A DNA stretch of 64,000 bases, from assembly GCF_000218235.1 (NCBI RefSeq), contig NZ_GL945017.1:1118040-1182039 (forward strand), given 5' to 3'. Positions 8,322-16,128 of this stretch are shown here, piece after piece (position 1 is the first letter of the stretch; the number at the start of each line of letters is the position of its first letter). The position numbers and the translations under genes were made by a program. The notes under the pieces are model-generated. The model ran no database searches and was not told where the DNA came from. It was given only the letters and a program-made list of their open reading frames with translations. Origin of the DNA: Hallella multisaccharivorax DSM 17128 (GTDB lineage: Bacteria; Bacteroidota; Bacteroidia; Bacteroidales; Bacteroidaceae).

Positions 8322-9593
8322 TTAGGGCTTGCAGAGAATGTAGCAAACCTTATCCTGAAAGGCTCTGCCGTTGCTGCCGTGCATTACGCCCTGATTGATG
8401 ATGGAGAAGCAGAGATGGTGGCCGTTGGCAGCGGTGAGATAGCCACAGAGACTTGATATACCCTCAACGGTACCTGTCTTGGCATGTACGTTGCCCTGAG
8501 TGAATTGCGAGTGCATGCGCTTCTTCAGTGTACCGTCAATACCGGCGATGGGCAGGGCAGGGTAGAGGTGGTTATAAATGTTCTGATTTTGGTAAGCATA
8601 GCGCAGGAAACGGGTTTCCAGTTCGGGAGAGACATAATTGTAGAGCGACAAGCCGCTGCCGTCGGCGAGGCGGTAGCGCGAAGGGTCAAGTCCCAGGCGG
8701 CTGATGAGCTGCCGCTCGATGGTTTTGGCGTCTTTAGCGGTTGCGGGGCGGTTGCCTGTAGAGGCTGCGATCTGATAGTACATCGACTCGGCATAAAGGT
8801 TGTCGCTCTGCTTGAGCATGCGGTTGAGAATCTGGTCGATAGTATGGAATCGGCTCACGATGCAACTGGCATCCTCCGGCTTCCGCTTCTCTGAGATATT
8901 GCCCGTAAGCACGATACCTGACCTGTGGATGGCCTCGAGAAACTTGTCCATGAAGTTGTCCTTTCTCTGAAAGACCAAAGGAGAAAGCACGGGGTTGTCA
9001 TCGTCCCAGCACCATCCTTCTCCGAGGAGGTCGGCATTTTTCATGGACCGGTCAGCGTAAAGGTTTCCACGGATGGTGTCCACACCCATCTTGCGCAACG
9101 CCTCGGCAAAAGCCTGCATGTCGTCACGATTGAAGCGTGGGTCGAAACCGCCCACGCAGTAGACGTCGCCGTAGAGAGTGGTGCTGTCTACACGGCCGGT
9201 ATAGCACAGGTCAGTCTTAAACTGATAGCTCCCGCCGAGACGGTCAAGGGCCGTGATAGCTGTGATAGTCTTCATGGTCGATGCCGGCCGCATGAGTTGT
9301 CGCTCGTTGTGGCGGTAGATGGCGGAATCGGCATCGAGATCGTAGACCATGATACCGACTTGCGATGTTTGAAACATCTTGCTCTCAAGCAGTTCGTCGA
9401 TATCGGCCTGCACATTCTTGGGCCATGCCAGCGTGTCGTGATGGAAGATGAGCGAATCGGTCCACGCTGAGTCGGCAAGGGCTATAGTGTCATTCTTGTC
9501 GGTGTTGTCGTCGTCGACGGTGACTTGTGCCAGGGTGGGAAGTGCTGTGAGCAGGAAGAACCATAGCATTAAAATACTTCTCGTAAGTTTCAT
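8322..9593 (-). CDS. dacB: D-alanyl-D-alanine carboxypeptidase/endopeptidase, PBP4 (S13) type
   Basis: Periplasmic penicillin-binding protein of 423 residues that trims or cuts D-Ala cross-links in peptidoglycan. It has a signal peptide (to about A22) and all three active-site motifs of the S13 family in order: STMK (Ser105 nucleophile, Lys108), SDN (in KQSDNLYAES) and KTG (in HAKTGTVEG). Length fits the family (about 420-480). The start overlaps the stop of the upstream PH-domain gene by 4 bases, so the two are one operon on the minus strand. Repeat array 1 lies directly after its stop. Confidence 0.92.
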   Translation of the reverse strand: MKLTRSILMLWFFLLTALPTLAQVTVDDDNTDKNDTIALADSAWTDSLIFHHDTLAWPKNVQADIDELLESKMFQTSQVGIMVYDLDADSAIYRHNERQLMRPASTMKTITAITALDRLGGSYQFKTDLCYTGRVDSTTLYGDVYCVGGFDPRFNRDDMQAFAEALRKMGVDTIRGNLYADRSMKNADLLGEGWCWDDDNPVLSPLVFQRKDNFMDKFLEAIHRSGIVLTGNISEKRKPEDASCIVSRFHTIDQILNRMLKQSDNLYAESMYYQIAASTGNRPATAKDAKTIERQLISRLGLDPSRYRLADGSGLSLYNYVSPELETRFLRYAYQNQNIYNHLYPALPIAGIDGTLKKRMHSQFTQGNVHAKTGTVEGISSLCGYLTAANGHHLCFSIINQGVMHGSNGRAFQDKVCYILCKP

Positions 9594-9979
9594 TGGGCTG
9601 CCTCCATTTCTCTTTTCAGGGCTGCGATAAAGGCCTCCTCGTTTTGGGGTTGCACAGAGACCATGCTCTCAGCTGCTCCGTAAGTGATGAGCAGATAGCG
9701 CACCAGCCCGAAGACTGAACTCATGGGCCGGCACGAATGTATCAGTCCGACTTCAATGACCTTTCGCTTTGACAGCCGGCCATTGTCGACGATGAGCTTC
9801 CCATCGCTGATGATGTATTGACTATGGAGTGTCCGTTCAGCCACTATAATGAGGCAGAAGGCCATGCACAAGCCCATGACAGGGCTTTTAGACCAGAAGG
9901 CATAGAGTGAGAGCAAAAGAAAGAGAATGATGCCACACACTGCGCCCAGAGTTGTTCTATGATGAAATGATCGGGTCAT
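9590..9979 (-). CDS. Small membrane protein with bacterial PH domain
   Basis: Protein of 129 residues: two close hydrophobic segments (about 12-27 and 30-46), then a PH-like domain with the usual SQYIISDGKLIVDNG strand pair and a C-terminal helix (NEEAFIAALKREMEA). This layout matches YdbS/bPH family membrane proteins, whose role is not well defined. It is the first gene of a two-gene operon with dacB (4-base overlap), suggesting a link to the cell envelope. A minus-strand -7 box lies at 10020-10027, about 40 bases upstream. Confidence 0.65.
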   Translation of the reverse strand: MTRSFHHRTTLGAVCGIILFLLLSLYAFWSKSPVMGLCMAFCLIIVAERTLHSQYIISDGKLIVDNGRLSKRKVIEVGLIHSCRPMSSVFGLVRYLLITYGAAESMVSVQPQNEEAFIAALKREMEAAQ

Positions 9980-10019
9980 TGATATGCTATCCTTATTATG
10001 TTCAGTAACAACGATTTTG

Positions 10020-10027
10020 CAAAGTTA
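10020..10027 (-). promoter_or_regulatory. Bacteroidota -7 box for the PH-domain/dacB operon
   Basis: Read on the minus strand this is TAACTTTG, a match to TAnnTTTG, 41 bases before the PH-domain gene start. No clear TTG -33 box was seen. Confidence 0.5.
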
Positions 10028-10101
10028 CGGCTTTTCTTTGAGTTAGTGGGCTTAGGCTGAAGAAATATAGTGAAAAGAAATGATTTTCGCATATTTATTA
10101 C

Positions 10102-10109
10102 TACATTTG
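10102..10109 (+). promoter_or_regulatory. Bacteroidota -7 box for the MATE gene
   Basis: TACATTTG, matching TAnnTTTG, 20 bases before the MATE start codon. It diverges from the dacB operon promoter. Confidence 0.55.
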
Positions 10110-10128
10110 TACGCCCAAACGCGAACAC

Positions 10129-11508
10129 ATGAAGAAGAGTGACCTATTGCTTGCCAAGATACGCAACGGTGAGGAGATGACGGGGCGTGAGAAACTCAAC
10201 CTCATCATTGAGCTGAGTATCCCCTCGATGTTGGCCCAGATAACGACGGTGATAATGTTCTTTATCGACGCAGCCATGGTGGGACACCTTGGTGCCGCCG
10301 CCTCGGCGAGCATAGGCTTGATCGAGACCACGACATGGCTTATGGGCTCTATCCTCTCAGCAGTTTCGGTTGGCTTCTCGGTGCAGGTGGCCCATTTCAT
10401 TGGTGCCAACGATTTTGTGCGTGCACGTCAGGTGTTTCGCCATGCGCTGGTGTGTGGCATCGGTTTCAGTGTCCTGATGGCACTCGTGGGCGTGGCGGTG
10501 CACTGGCGGTTGCCTTTCTGGCTTGGCGGTGAGGCAGACATTGCCCCGATGTCATCAGCTTATTTCCTCATCTTCAGTCTTACATTGCCTGCCGTGCTCG
10601 TTTATCATCTCATGGCAGCCATGCTCAAGAGCGCGGGTGATATGCGGGTGCCCAGTGCCCTGTCCATCATGATGTGCTGCCTCGACGTGGCGTTCAACTA
10701 TCTGTTTATCTATGTTTTTGACTTGGGTGTCACTGGTGCAGCCTTGGGCACGATGACGGCTTACGTGCTGACTGTGGTGCCGATGTCATGGCAGGCAGTA
10801 TGGGAAAACAAAATTATTGCGCTCCGTCTCGATCATGCACGCTTCGTGTGGATGTGGGAATATGTACGCAATGCTGTCAAGATCAGTCTTCCCATTGCCG
10901 TGCAGAATGTGCTGATGGGTTCGGCGCAGGTTGCCTCCACGCTGATCGTTGCCCCTTTGGGCAATGTGGCAATTGCAGCCAACTCGTTTGCCATTACCGC
11001 CGAGAGTCTCTGCTATATGCCAGGCTATGGCGTGGGTGATGCCGCTACTACGCTCGTCGGACAGACCTACGGAGCGGGTCGGCGGCAGCTGTGCTTTAAC
11101 TTCGCTCACCTCACCATCGCAACGGGTATGGTGGTTATGGCTTTCATGGGAATGGTGATGTATCTCTTCGCACCCGAGATGATCGGGTTCCTTTCGCCTG
11201 TGGCATCCATCCGTGAATTAGGCGCAGAGGTATTGCGCATTGAGGCCTTTGCCGAACCGTTCTTTGCAGCTTCCATCGTTGCTTATTCAGTTTGCGTGGC
11301 AGCTGGCGATACGCTCAAGCCCGCTGCCATGAGTCTTTTCTCCATGTGGTGCGTACGTCTGACACTGGCCTGGTGGCTCTCGCAGAGCTACGGTTTGCGG
11401 GGTGTCTGGATTGCCATGGCTACGGAGCTCACTTTCCGCGGCTCCGTCTTCCTGTTGCGAATATGGAAAGGAAAATGGAACAATTTGCCAACCTCAGCCC
11501 TACCGTAG
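10129..11508 (+). CDS. MATE family multidrug/metabolite exporter
   Basis: Inner membrane protein of 459 residues with about 12 hydrophobic segments. It matches the MATE/NorM family: LIIELSIPSMLAQI near the N-terminus, MVGHLGAAASASIG in the first repeat, and the inverted second-half counterpart (ISLPIAVQNVLMGSAQV, then GYGVGDAATTLVGQTYGAG). MATE proteins export cationic drugs or metabolites using Na+ or H+ gradients; the substrate cannot be told from sequence. Monocistronic: its own promoter is just upstream and the next gene has its own -7 box. Confidence 0.88.
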   Translation: MKKSDLLLAKIRNGEEMTGREKLNLIIELSIPSMLAQITTVIMFFIDAAMVGHLGAAASASIGLIETTTWLMGSILSAVSVGFSVQVAHFIGANDFVRARQVFRHALVCGIGFSVLMALVGVAVHWRLPFWLGGEADIAPMSSAYFLIFSLTLPAVLVYHLMAAMLKSAGDMRVPSALSIMMCCLDVAFNYLFIYVFDLGVTGAALGTMTAYVLTVVPMSWQAVWENKIIALRLDHARFVWMWEYVRNAVKISLPIAVQNVLMGSAQVASTLIVAPLGNVAIAANSFAITAESLCYMPGYGVGDAATTLVGQTYGAGRRQLCFNFAHLTIATGMVVMAFMGMVMYLFAPEMIGFLSPVASIRELGAEVLRIEAFAEPFFAASIVAYSVCVAAGDTLKPAAMSLFSMWCVRLTLAWWLSQSYGLRGVWIAMATELTFRGSVFLLRIWKGKWNNLPTSALP

Positions 11509-11699
11509 TATTCTGTCAGAGTGGCACGGTTGTTGATCGTGCTGCCAATTCTTCTGTATGTCATTAAGCACTAAGCGCGTGGATGCGCCGTTGAAGGCAT
11601 TGAAAGCTGAGTATTCCGGATGTTCAGCTATTATGATTCAGCGTTAATAAATATTGTTAAATCTGCAAAAGGCATGTTACAATGAACTGGATTTTTATC

Positions 11700-11707
11700 T
11701 ATCTTTG
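11700..11707 (+). promoter_or_regulatory. Bacteroidota -7 box for alanine dehydrogenase
   Basis: TATCTTTG, a full match to TAnnTTTG, 39 bases before the ald start codon. The 190 bases before it, after the MATE stop, show nothing else I can name. Confidence 0.6.
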
Positions 11708-11746
11708 AGGCTGTTTTAAGAACCAATCTAATTAACATTTTGCACT

Positions 11747-12853
11747 ATGAGAATTGGAATACCTAAGGAGATGAAAGACAACGAGAACCGTGTGGGCATG
11801 ACTCCCGCAGGCGTTGCCGAGTTGACGAAACATGGCCACACCGTATTTGTACAACATACCGCTGGAGAGAACAGCGGATTCAGCGACGAAGAGTATGCCG
11901 AAGTTGGTGCGGAGATTCTTCCGACTATCAATGAAGTATATGCCCAAGCCGACATGATCGTGAAGGTCAAGGAGCCTATTGAACCTGAATATGGTCTGAT
12001 CAGGAAAGACCAGCTGGTATTCACTTATTTCCATTTTGCGTGCGACCGGCCGCTCACCGATGCGATGATCAAGAGCGGTGCCGTCTGTCTGGCCTACGAG
12101 ACTGTGCAGAAAGCCGACCGCTCTCTGCCGCTACTCGTACCCATGAGTGAGGTGGCAGGACGCATGGCAGCCCTCAATGGCGCCTTTTATCTGCAGAAGA
12201 CTAAAGGTGGCAAGGGAAAACTCATCAGTGGTGTACCGGGGGTAAAGCCCACCAAAGTGCTGGTCTTGGGGGGCGGCACAGTGGGTGAGGCCGCGGCGAG
12301 AATGGCAGCAGGTATGGGAGCTGATGTCACCATTACCGATATTTCACTGCCTCGTCTGCGCCAGCTTGAGAATGAATTGCCGGCTAACGTGCACGCTCTC
12401 TACTCTACTGAGCACAATATCCGCAAGGAGTTGCCTGATGTGGACATCGTTATTGGCTCTGTACTCGTGCCGGGTGACAAGACACCACATCTCATCACAC
12501 GCTCTATGCTCGGTCTGATGGAGAAAGGCACCGTGCTCGTGGATGTCGCCATCGACCAGGGTGGTTGTTTCGAGACCTCGCATCCCACTACGCACAGCGA
12601 TCCCGTCTATGAGGTTGACGGCATCGTGCACTATTGTGTCGCCAACATACCAGGTGCTGTACCCAACACGTCAACGATGGCACTCACCAACGCTACGCTT
12701 AAATATGCTGTGGCTTTGGCCGACAAGGGATGGCGGCAGGCCTGCAAGGACGATGAAGCACTCTTCAAAGGTCTGAACATCGTTGACGGGAAAATCACCT
12801 ACAAGGCCGTGGCTGATGTATGGGGACTGCCCTATGAGCCTATCACACTATGA
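11747..12853 (+). CDS. ald: Alanine dehydrogenase
   Basis: NAD-dependent enzyme of 368 residues that interconverts L-alanine and pyruvate plus ammonium in the cytoplasm. The N-terminus MRIGIPKEMKDNENRVGMTP is the hallmark of the alanine dehydrogenase/PNT family (Lys and Arg there bind substrate), and the Rossmann motif VLVLGGGTVGEAAARMA lies at about 169-185. The later stretch VDVAIDQGGCFETSHPTTHS is typical of Ald rather than of transhydrogenase alpha. Usual length (about 370). It has its own promoter and is followed by a hairpin, so it is monocistronic. Confidence 0.95.
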   Translation: MRIGIPKEMKDNENRVGMTPAGVAELTKHGHTVFVQHTAGENSGFSDEEYAEVGAEILPTINEVYAQADMIVKVKEPIEPEYGLIRKDQLVFTYFHFACDRPLTDAMIKSGAVCLAYETVQKADRSLPLLVPMSEVAGRMAALNGAFYLQKTKGGKGKLISGVPGVKPTKVLVLGGGTVGEAAARMAAGMGADVTITDISLPRLRQLENELPANVHALYSTEHNIRKELPDVDIVIGSVLVPGDKTPHLITRSMLGLMEKGTVLVDVAIDQGGCFETSHPTTHSDPVYEVDGIVHYCVANIPGAVPNTSTMALTNATLKYAVALADKGWRQACKDDEALFKGLNIVDGKITYKAVADVWGLPYEPITL

Positions 12854-12875
12854 GCTAACGCCGTGCTGAACTAAT

Positions 12876-12907
12876 GGCAGGGGAGTTGCTATTTCAGCTC
12901 TCCTGTC
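12876..12907 (+). terminator. Hairpin terminator after ald
   Basis: Stem GGCAGGGGAG (12876-12885) pairs with CTCTCCTGTC (12898-12907) through G-C, A-U and G-U pairs. It starts 23 bases after the ald stop. The next 285 bases (to 13192) are strongly AT-rich and hold only a weak -7-like box (TATCTTTA, about 13159-13166) before the Tae4 remnant. Confidence 0.6.
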
Positions 12908-13192
12908 TGATAAAACCTCAGCATATCTATATTATAGATAGCGAGGTATTAAAATTCTATTCAAGGTGAAAATTAATCAGCCAATACAAAAATAGGAAAA
13001 ATGAATAACACCATTTTGAGATATTTTACTACAAAGCGTTATCTATAAGTGACTAATATACCACCTTTAATTATATAGAATAGTTTTAAAGAATGATATG
13101 TTGTGTTATTTTAATGTAACAAACTGACCGCTTTTGTTCGTACTAAAAATTTTATTGCTATCTTTATACCGTAAATTTAAATATTTCATATT

Positions 13193-13647
13193 ATGGCATT
13201 AACGTATTCAAAATTAAGTTCTAACTTTAGTAAAGTGAAAGACTTAGATGTTAAAGCACTCGGAAACTTTATAGGAGGAAAAGTAAAGACAAAATAGACT
13301 CTAACACTTTTCAAAACGGATGCGCTATTAGGCTATCTTATGTTTTTAACTATTCCGGAGTTCCCATATCTTCTTCTGACGGAGCTGTATCTTCTGGTGC
13401 TGATAAAAATTTATACAGAGTTACAGATATGGTAAAATTCATCAAGAAACATATTGGGAGAACACCATTGTCGGGTACAAAGGCTTCTGACTTTACTGGC
13501 AAAAAGGGTATTATAATTTTCAGCGACTGTCAATGGTCAAATGCCACAGGACATGTTGACCTTTTCAATGGTACAAAAGTTGAAAGTAAGAAGGGAAATG
13601 ATTATTTTGCCCCTTGTAATGCTGAGACTTTGTACACCATGAAATAA
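13193..13647 (+). pseudogene. tae4: Tae4-like amidase effector broken by a -1 frameshift
   Basis: Two pieces join into one protein. ATG at 13193 opens a 34-codon frame (ends IGGKVKTK, stop 13295-13297). The frame one base back carries on from there as IDSNTFQNGCAIRLSYVF, through TGHVDLFNG to the stop at 13645-13647. Adding one A to the run at 13291-13294 restores a protein of about 151 residues. It then has the Tae4 hallmarks: catalytic Cys44 in N-x-CAIR-S and His121 in GHVDL. Tae4 enzymes are type VI secretion effectors that cut peptidoglycan peptide bonds in rival cells. No T6SS structural gene is in the window. The region is AT-rich and likely acquired. A sequencing error or programmed slippage could also explain the shift. 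Confidence 0.7.
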
Positions 13648-13654
13648 AGTAATT

Positions 13655-13738
13655 ATGAGATGGATATTGCCTTTCTTATTGGTTCTATTTTCTACCTGCT
13701 CAATGTCTCAAAATTTGCATCGGTGTGTAGTAGCCTGA
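13655..13738 (+). pseudogene. Truncated lipoprotein start, possible Tae4 immunity gene remnant
   Basis: Begins 7 bases after the Tae4-like stop: a 27-residue frame with a lipoprotein-type leader (MRWILPFLLVLFSTCSMSQ, Cys15) that stops right where insertion sequence-like DNA begins. Effector genes of this kind are normally followed at once by an exported immunity gene (Tai4), so this is probably its 5' stump. The identification rests only on position and the leader. Confidence 0.45.
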
Positions 13739-13743
13739 TTTTG

Positions 13744-13842
13744 GTTGACTACTTTATGCTCTTAACCCTTAGAAGAGTTGACTCGGTTAAACTTAATCCT
13801 TATAAGAGTTGACTACTTTGCTGTAACCTGAAAAGAGTTGAC
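13744..13842. repeat. Direct repeats at a likely insertion sequence end
   Basis: AAGAGTTGAC occurs three times, at 13773-13782, 13804-13813 and 13833-13842 (spacing 31 and 29 bases), and GTTGACTACTTT twice (13744-13755, 13808-13819). Closely spaced copies like these resemble transposase binding sites at an element end. They lie between the truncated lipoprotein stump and the IS3-type fragment. Confidence 0.5.
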
Positions 13843-13941
13843 AGTTGTAGTTGCAAACTCTGATATTTGTTGTCTGAGGGCAAAGGTAAACATTTATCAG
13901 GGATTAGACAAGAGTTTATTGCCTTCTCTTTAGCTAATGCC

Positions 13942-14179
13942 CTAAGTCGTCCTCATTGATGCACGTGGTCTCTGCAGGGCTTGTAGTATATCAGTGTTTA
14001 ATGACTCATTAATGAGTCTCTCCTTGATATACTGCTGCTTGTAGCTTATCCAGCGTTTTTGCTGTTCTCCCGTATGCTCGGCTGCCTCCTTAGGCGTCAT
14101 CATGCCGATACTCATATGCGAGTGCTCTTCATTGTAGAAACAGACGGCCTGTCTGACAGCATTGATAACCTCATCTATA
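13942..14179 (-). pseudogene. C-terminal fragment of an IS3-type transposase
   Basis: Minus strand, about 78 codons open up to a TAG at 13942-13944. The translation includes CFYNEEHSHMSIGMMTPKEAA, the typical end of the IS3-family integrase core (Y-N-x-x-R/H-P/S-H-x-S-I-G-M-x-T-P). The catalytic first two acidic residues and everything upstream are missing; the fragment is cut off by an IS4-type end relic at 14180. Dead element. Confidence 0.75.
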
Positions 14180-14219
14180 GTTATTCTAGACCACTTTATA
14201 TGGGGTGGGAAACTTTAGT
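14180..14219. mobile_element. Solo right end of the IS4-like element
   Basis: Forty bases that match 27970-28009, the right end of the IS4-like element in this window, with two mismatches, including the full 17-base terminal repeat (GGGTGGGAAACTTTAGT, ending at 14219). It joins the IS3-type fragment directly. The next promoter, for the sigma factor gene, starts 21 bases beyond it. Confidence 0.8.
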
Positions 14220-14240
14220 TACATAATACTATAAAATTAC

Positions 14241-14248
14241 TATCTTTG
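14241..14248 (+). promoter_or_regulatory. Bacteroidota -7 box for the ECF sigma gene
   Basis: TATCTTTG, a full match to TAnnTTTG, about 60 bases before the likely start codon of the sigma factor gene and just beyond the IS end relic. Confidence 0.6.
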
Positions 14249-14307
14249 CACATATAAAGCTAAAATAGAACAGAACAAAGTATATATAATGTGATTTGCC
14301 GCTATCT

Positions 14308-14934
14308 ATGCAGCAAAAGGCCCAGGTTATGGAAAAAGGAAATAGCATATACGATCTAATCCGAAGGGGAGATAAGCGTGCTTTCGAAGACCTCTATCGG
14401 AAGTATTATCCTGTCCTCTGTGAGTTATCTAAAGCTATTACCCATAGCCACGAGACAGCAGAGGAGATTGTAGATGATTTGTTTTTCTCGATTTGGGATC
14501 ATCGTGAAACCTTTTCGCCTGTTAGTCTCGATTCTTATCTTTTCCAATCCATAAGAAATAACAGCAAGAAGGCATGCATGTCTCAATCTTTCAGAAAGAA
14601 GGATCGTACCAGCAGCATCGAGGAACTCTATATACAAATAGACAATTACCTAACGGATGATGCCCATCCTTTAGGCTGGTTATTGGAAAAGGAAATGGAA
14701 AAAGCCTACAACCATGCCCTTGACAGTTTGTCACCTGAGTGTCGCCGTGTGTTTGAACTTAGTAGAGTACAAGGAATGACCTATAAAGAGATAGCCGAGA
14801 AACTTGGTATCTCAGTGAATACCGTGAAATACCACATGAAGCAAGCTATCAAAATCCTTACAGAAAAATTGTCACCGGTCCTATTTCTTTTGCCTTTTCA
14901 AAAAATATTTTCCATTTCCCCTACTCTCTTTTAA
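14308..14934 (+). CDS. ECF-type RNA polymerase sigma factor
   Basis: About 208 residues in two domains: sigma-70 region 2 (about 20-85, with RAFEDLYRKYYPVL and DDLFFSIWDHRE) and region 4 (about 135-185, RVFELSRVQGMTYKEIAEKL, then SVNTVKYHMKQAI as recognition helix). This is the Bacteroidota subgroup that works with a FecR anti-sigma factor and a SusC receptor carrying an STN signalling domain; all three lie here in order. When the receptor binds its glycan, the sigma factor is freed and switches on the locus. The ATG at 14308 is preferred over an in-frame TTG at 14296; ATG 14329 is also possible. Confidence 0.88.
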   Translation: MQQKAQVMEKGNSIYDLIRRGDKRAFEDLYRKYYPVLCELSKAITHSHETAEEIVDDLFFSIWDHRETFSPVSLDSYLFQSIRNNSKKACMSQSFRKKDRTSSIEELYIQIDNYLTDDAHPLGWLLEKEMEKAYNHALDSLSPECRRVFELSRVQGMTYKEIAEKLGISVNTVKYHMKQAIKILTEKLSPVLFLLPFQKIFSISPTLF

Positions 14935-15024
14935 GAAAAAGGTATCTATAAGAATAAGAAGGCTAATTGCATTGTCTCGTAGCTATTGGAACGAACCATA
15001 AAAACAGAGAAATCAACAACTAAA

Positions 15025-16044
15025 ATGACGACATATGACGAACATATTGATGATCTGATCCTTCATTTTGCGAAAGGAGATATCTCAAAAGAAGGGTTAC
15101 TCGAACTGAATGAGTTTATTCATCAGAGCGAGGTGAACAGATGCTATATCCGAGACACACGCGAACTTTATTTCGACCACGTAGCTTCCAGCGGGGAGAC
15201 GAAGCAGGAATTCGACCCGGAGAAGGCCATTCTGCGATTCCTTGCTTATACAGGTAAGGAGGAAGATATCATGAGGAATTCAACCCCCAGGAAAGTGGAT
15301 TCCTTCAAGCGAATCATTCAGATAGCTGCTATCATCATACTCTTGCTTCTTCCCTTTGCGGCATACCATTATGGAGTACAGCATATCCATCGAAAATTCG
15401 CTGCCATTGAGGTTTCTGTTCCGGAAGGTTCCCAACTGGCTATCTCACTCCCCGACAGTAGCCAGGTAAGACTTAATTCCGGTTCCACCATTCGCTACTC
15501 GCAAGGATTTGGTATCACCGACCGAAAGTTATTTTTGGAGGGCGAGGGGTTCTTCGATGTCAGACATAACGAACAAATGCCATTGACGGTAGAAACTCAT
15601 GGAGTAGTTGTGCACGATTTAGGAACAGCATTTAAGGTAAGCAATTATCGGGAAGATACGAACATCGACATCCGTCTCTATGAGGGTAAACTAAGCCTTT
15701 ACAATACGCCCACAAAGAGAAACGGCATAAGCATGTCACCCGGGGAGGAGGTGCTTATCAACAAGGCTACAGGCAAATTTCTGCGGCAGCGAATGAACGA
15801 AAGCATTGGTGAGGGGGCAAGCATGAACATACTGTATTTTGACAATAAGCCATTACGAACAGTAGCACAAGCACTTTCAAGAAGCTACGGCATTCATGTT
15901 AAGGTCGCAAAGACCGCTGAAAACAAGCATGTATATCTCATTGTAAACAGAAAGGCTAACACTATTGACGATTTACTCTTATCTCTGCAAAAGACAGGAC
16001 ATATTAAATATAAGAAAATAACAAACGGGTATCTTCTGTACTGA
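15025..16044 (+). CDS. FecR-family anti-sigma factor
   Basis: Inner membrane protein of about 339 residues. The N-terminal cytoplasmic part (about 1-90) binds the sigma factor; a single membrane segment (IIQIAAIIILLLLPFAAYHYG) follows; the periplasmic FecR domain has the usual VSVPEGSQLAISLPDSSQVRL, then FLEGEGFFDVRHN and VHDLGTAFKVSNY. A C-terminal DUF4974-like part ends the protein (PLRTVAQALSRSYGIHVKV, about 275-295). It receives the signal from the STN domain of the SusC receptor next door and controls the sigma factor encoded just upstream. ATG 15025 is taken as the start; an in-frame TTG lies at 14986. Confidence 0.88.
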   Translation: MTTYDEHIDDLILHFAKGDISKEGLLELNEFIHQSEVNRCYIRDTRELYFDHVASSGETKQEFDPEKAILRFLAYTGKEEDIMRNSTPRKVDSFKRIIQIAAIIILLLLPFAAYHYGVQHIHRKFAAIEVSVPEGSQLAISLPDSSQVRLNSGSTIRYSQGFGITDRKLFLEGEGFFDVRHNEQMPLTVETHGVVVHDLGTAFKVSNYREDTNIDIRLYEGKLSLYNTPTKRNGISMSPGEEVLINKATGKFLRQRMNESIGEGASMNILYFDNKPLRTVAQALSRSYGIHVKVAKTAENKHVYLIVNRKANTIDDLLLSLQKTGHIKYKKITNGYLLY

Positions 16045-16128
16045 AAATACACCAACGTTCAACGATCATCCACCTATTGATTATCACATCATAATAATAA
16101 ACATGTTAAACTAAAGCTTATTGACACT

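Noticed and set aside
13193..13297. Small peptide ending near a Gly-Gly (GNFIGGKVKTK), first read as a bacteriocin leader
   Set aside because: The following sequence in the neighbouring frame completes a Tae4-like enzyme, which explains it better than a double-glycine leader peptide.
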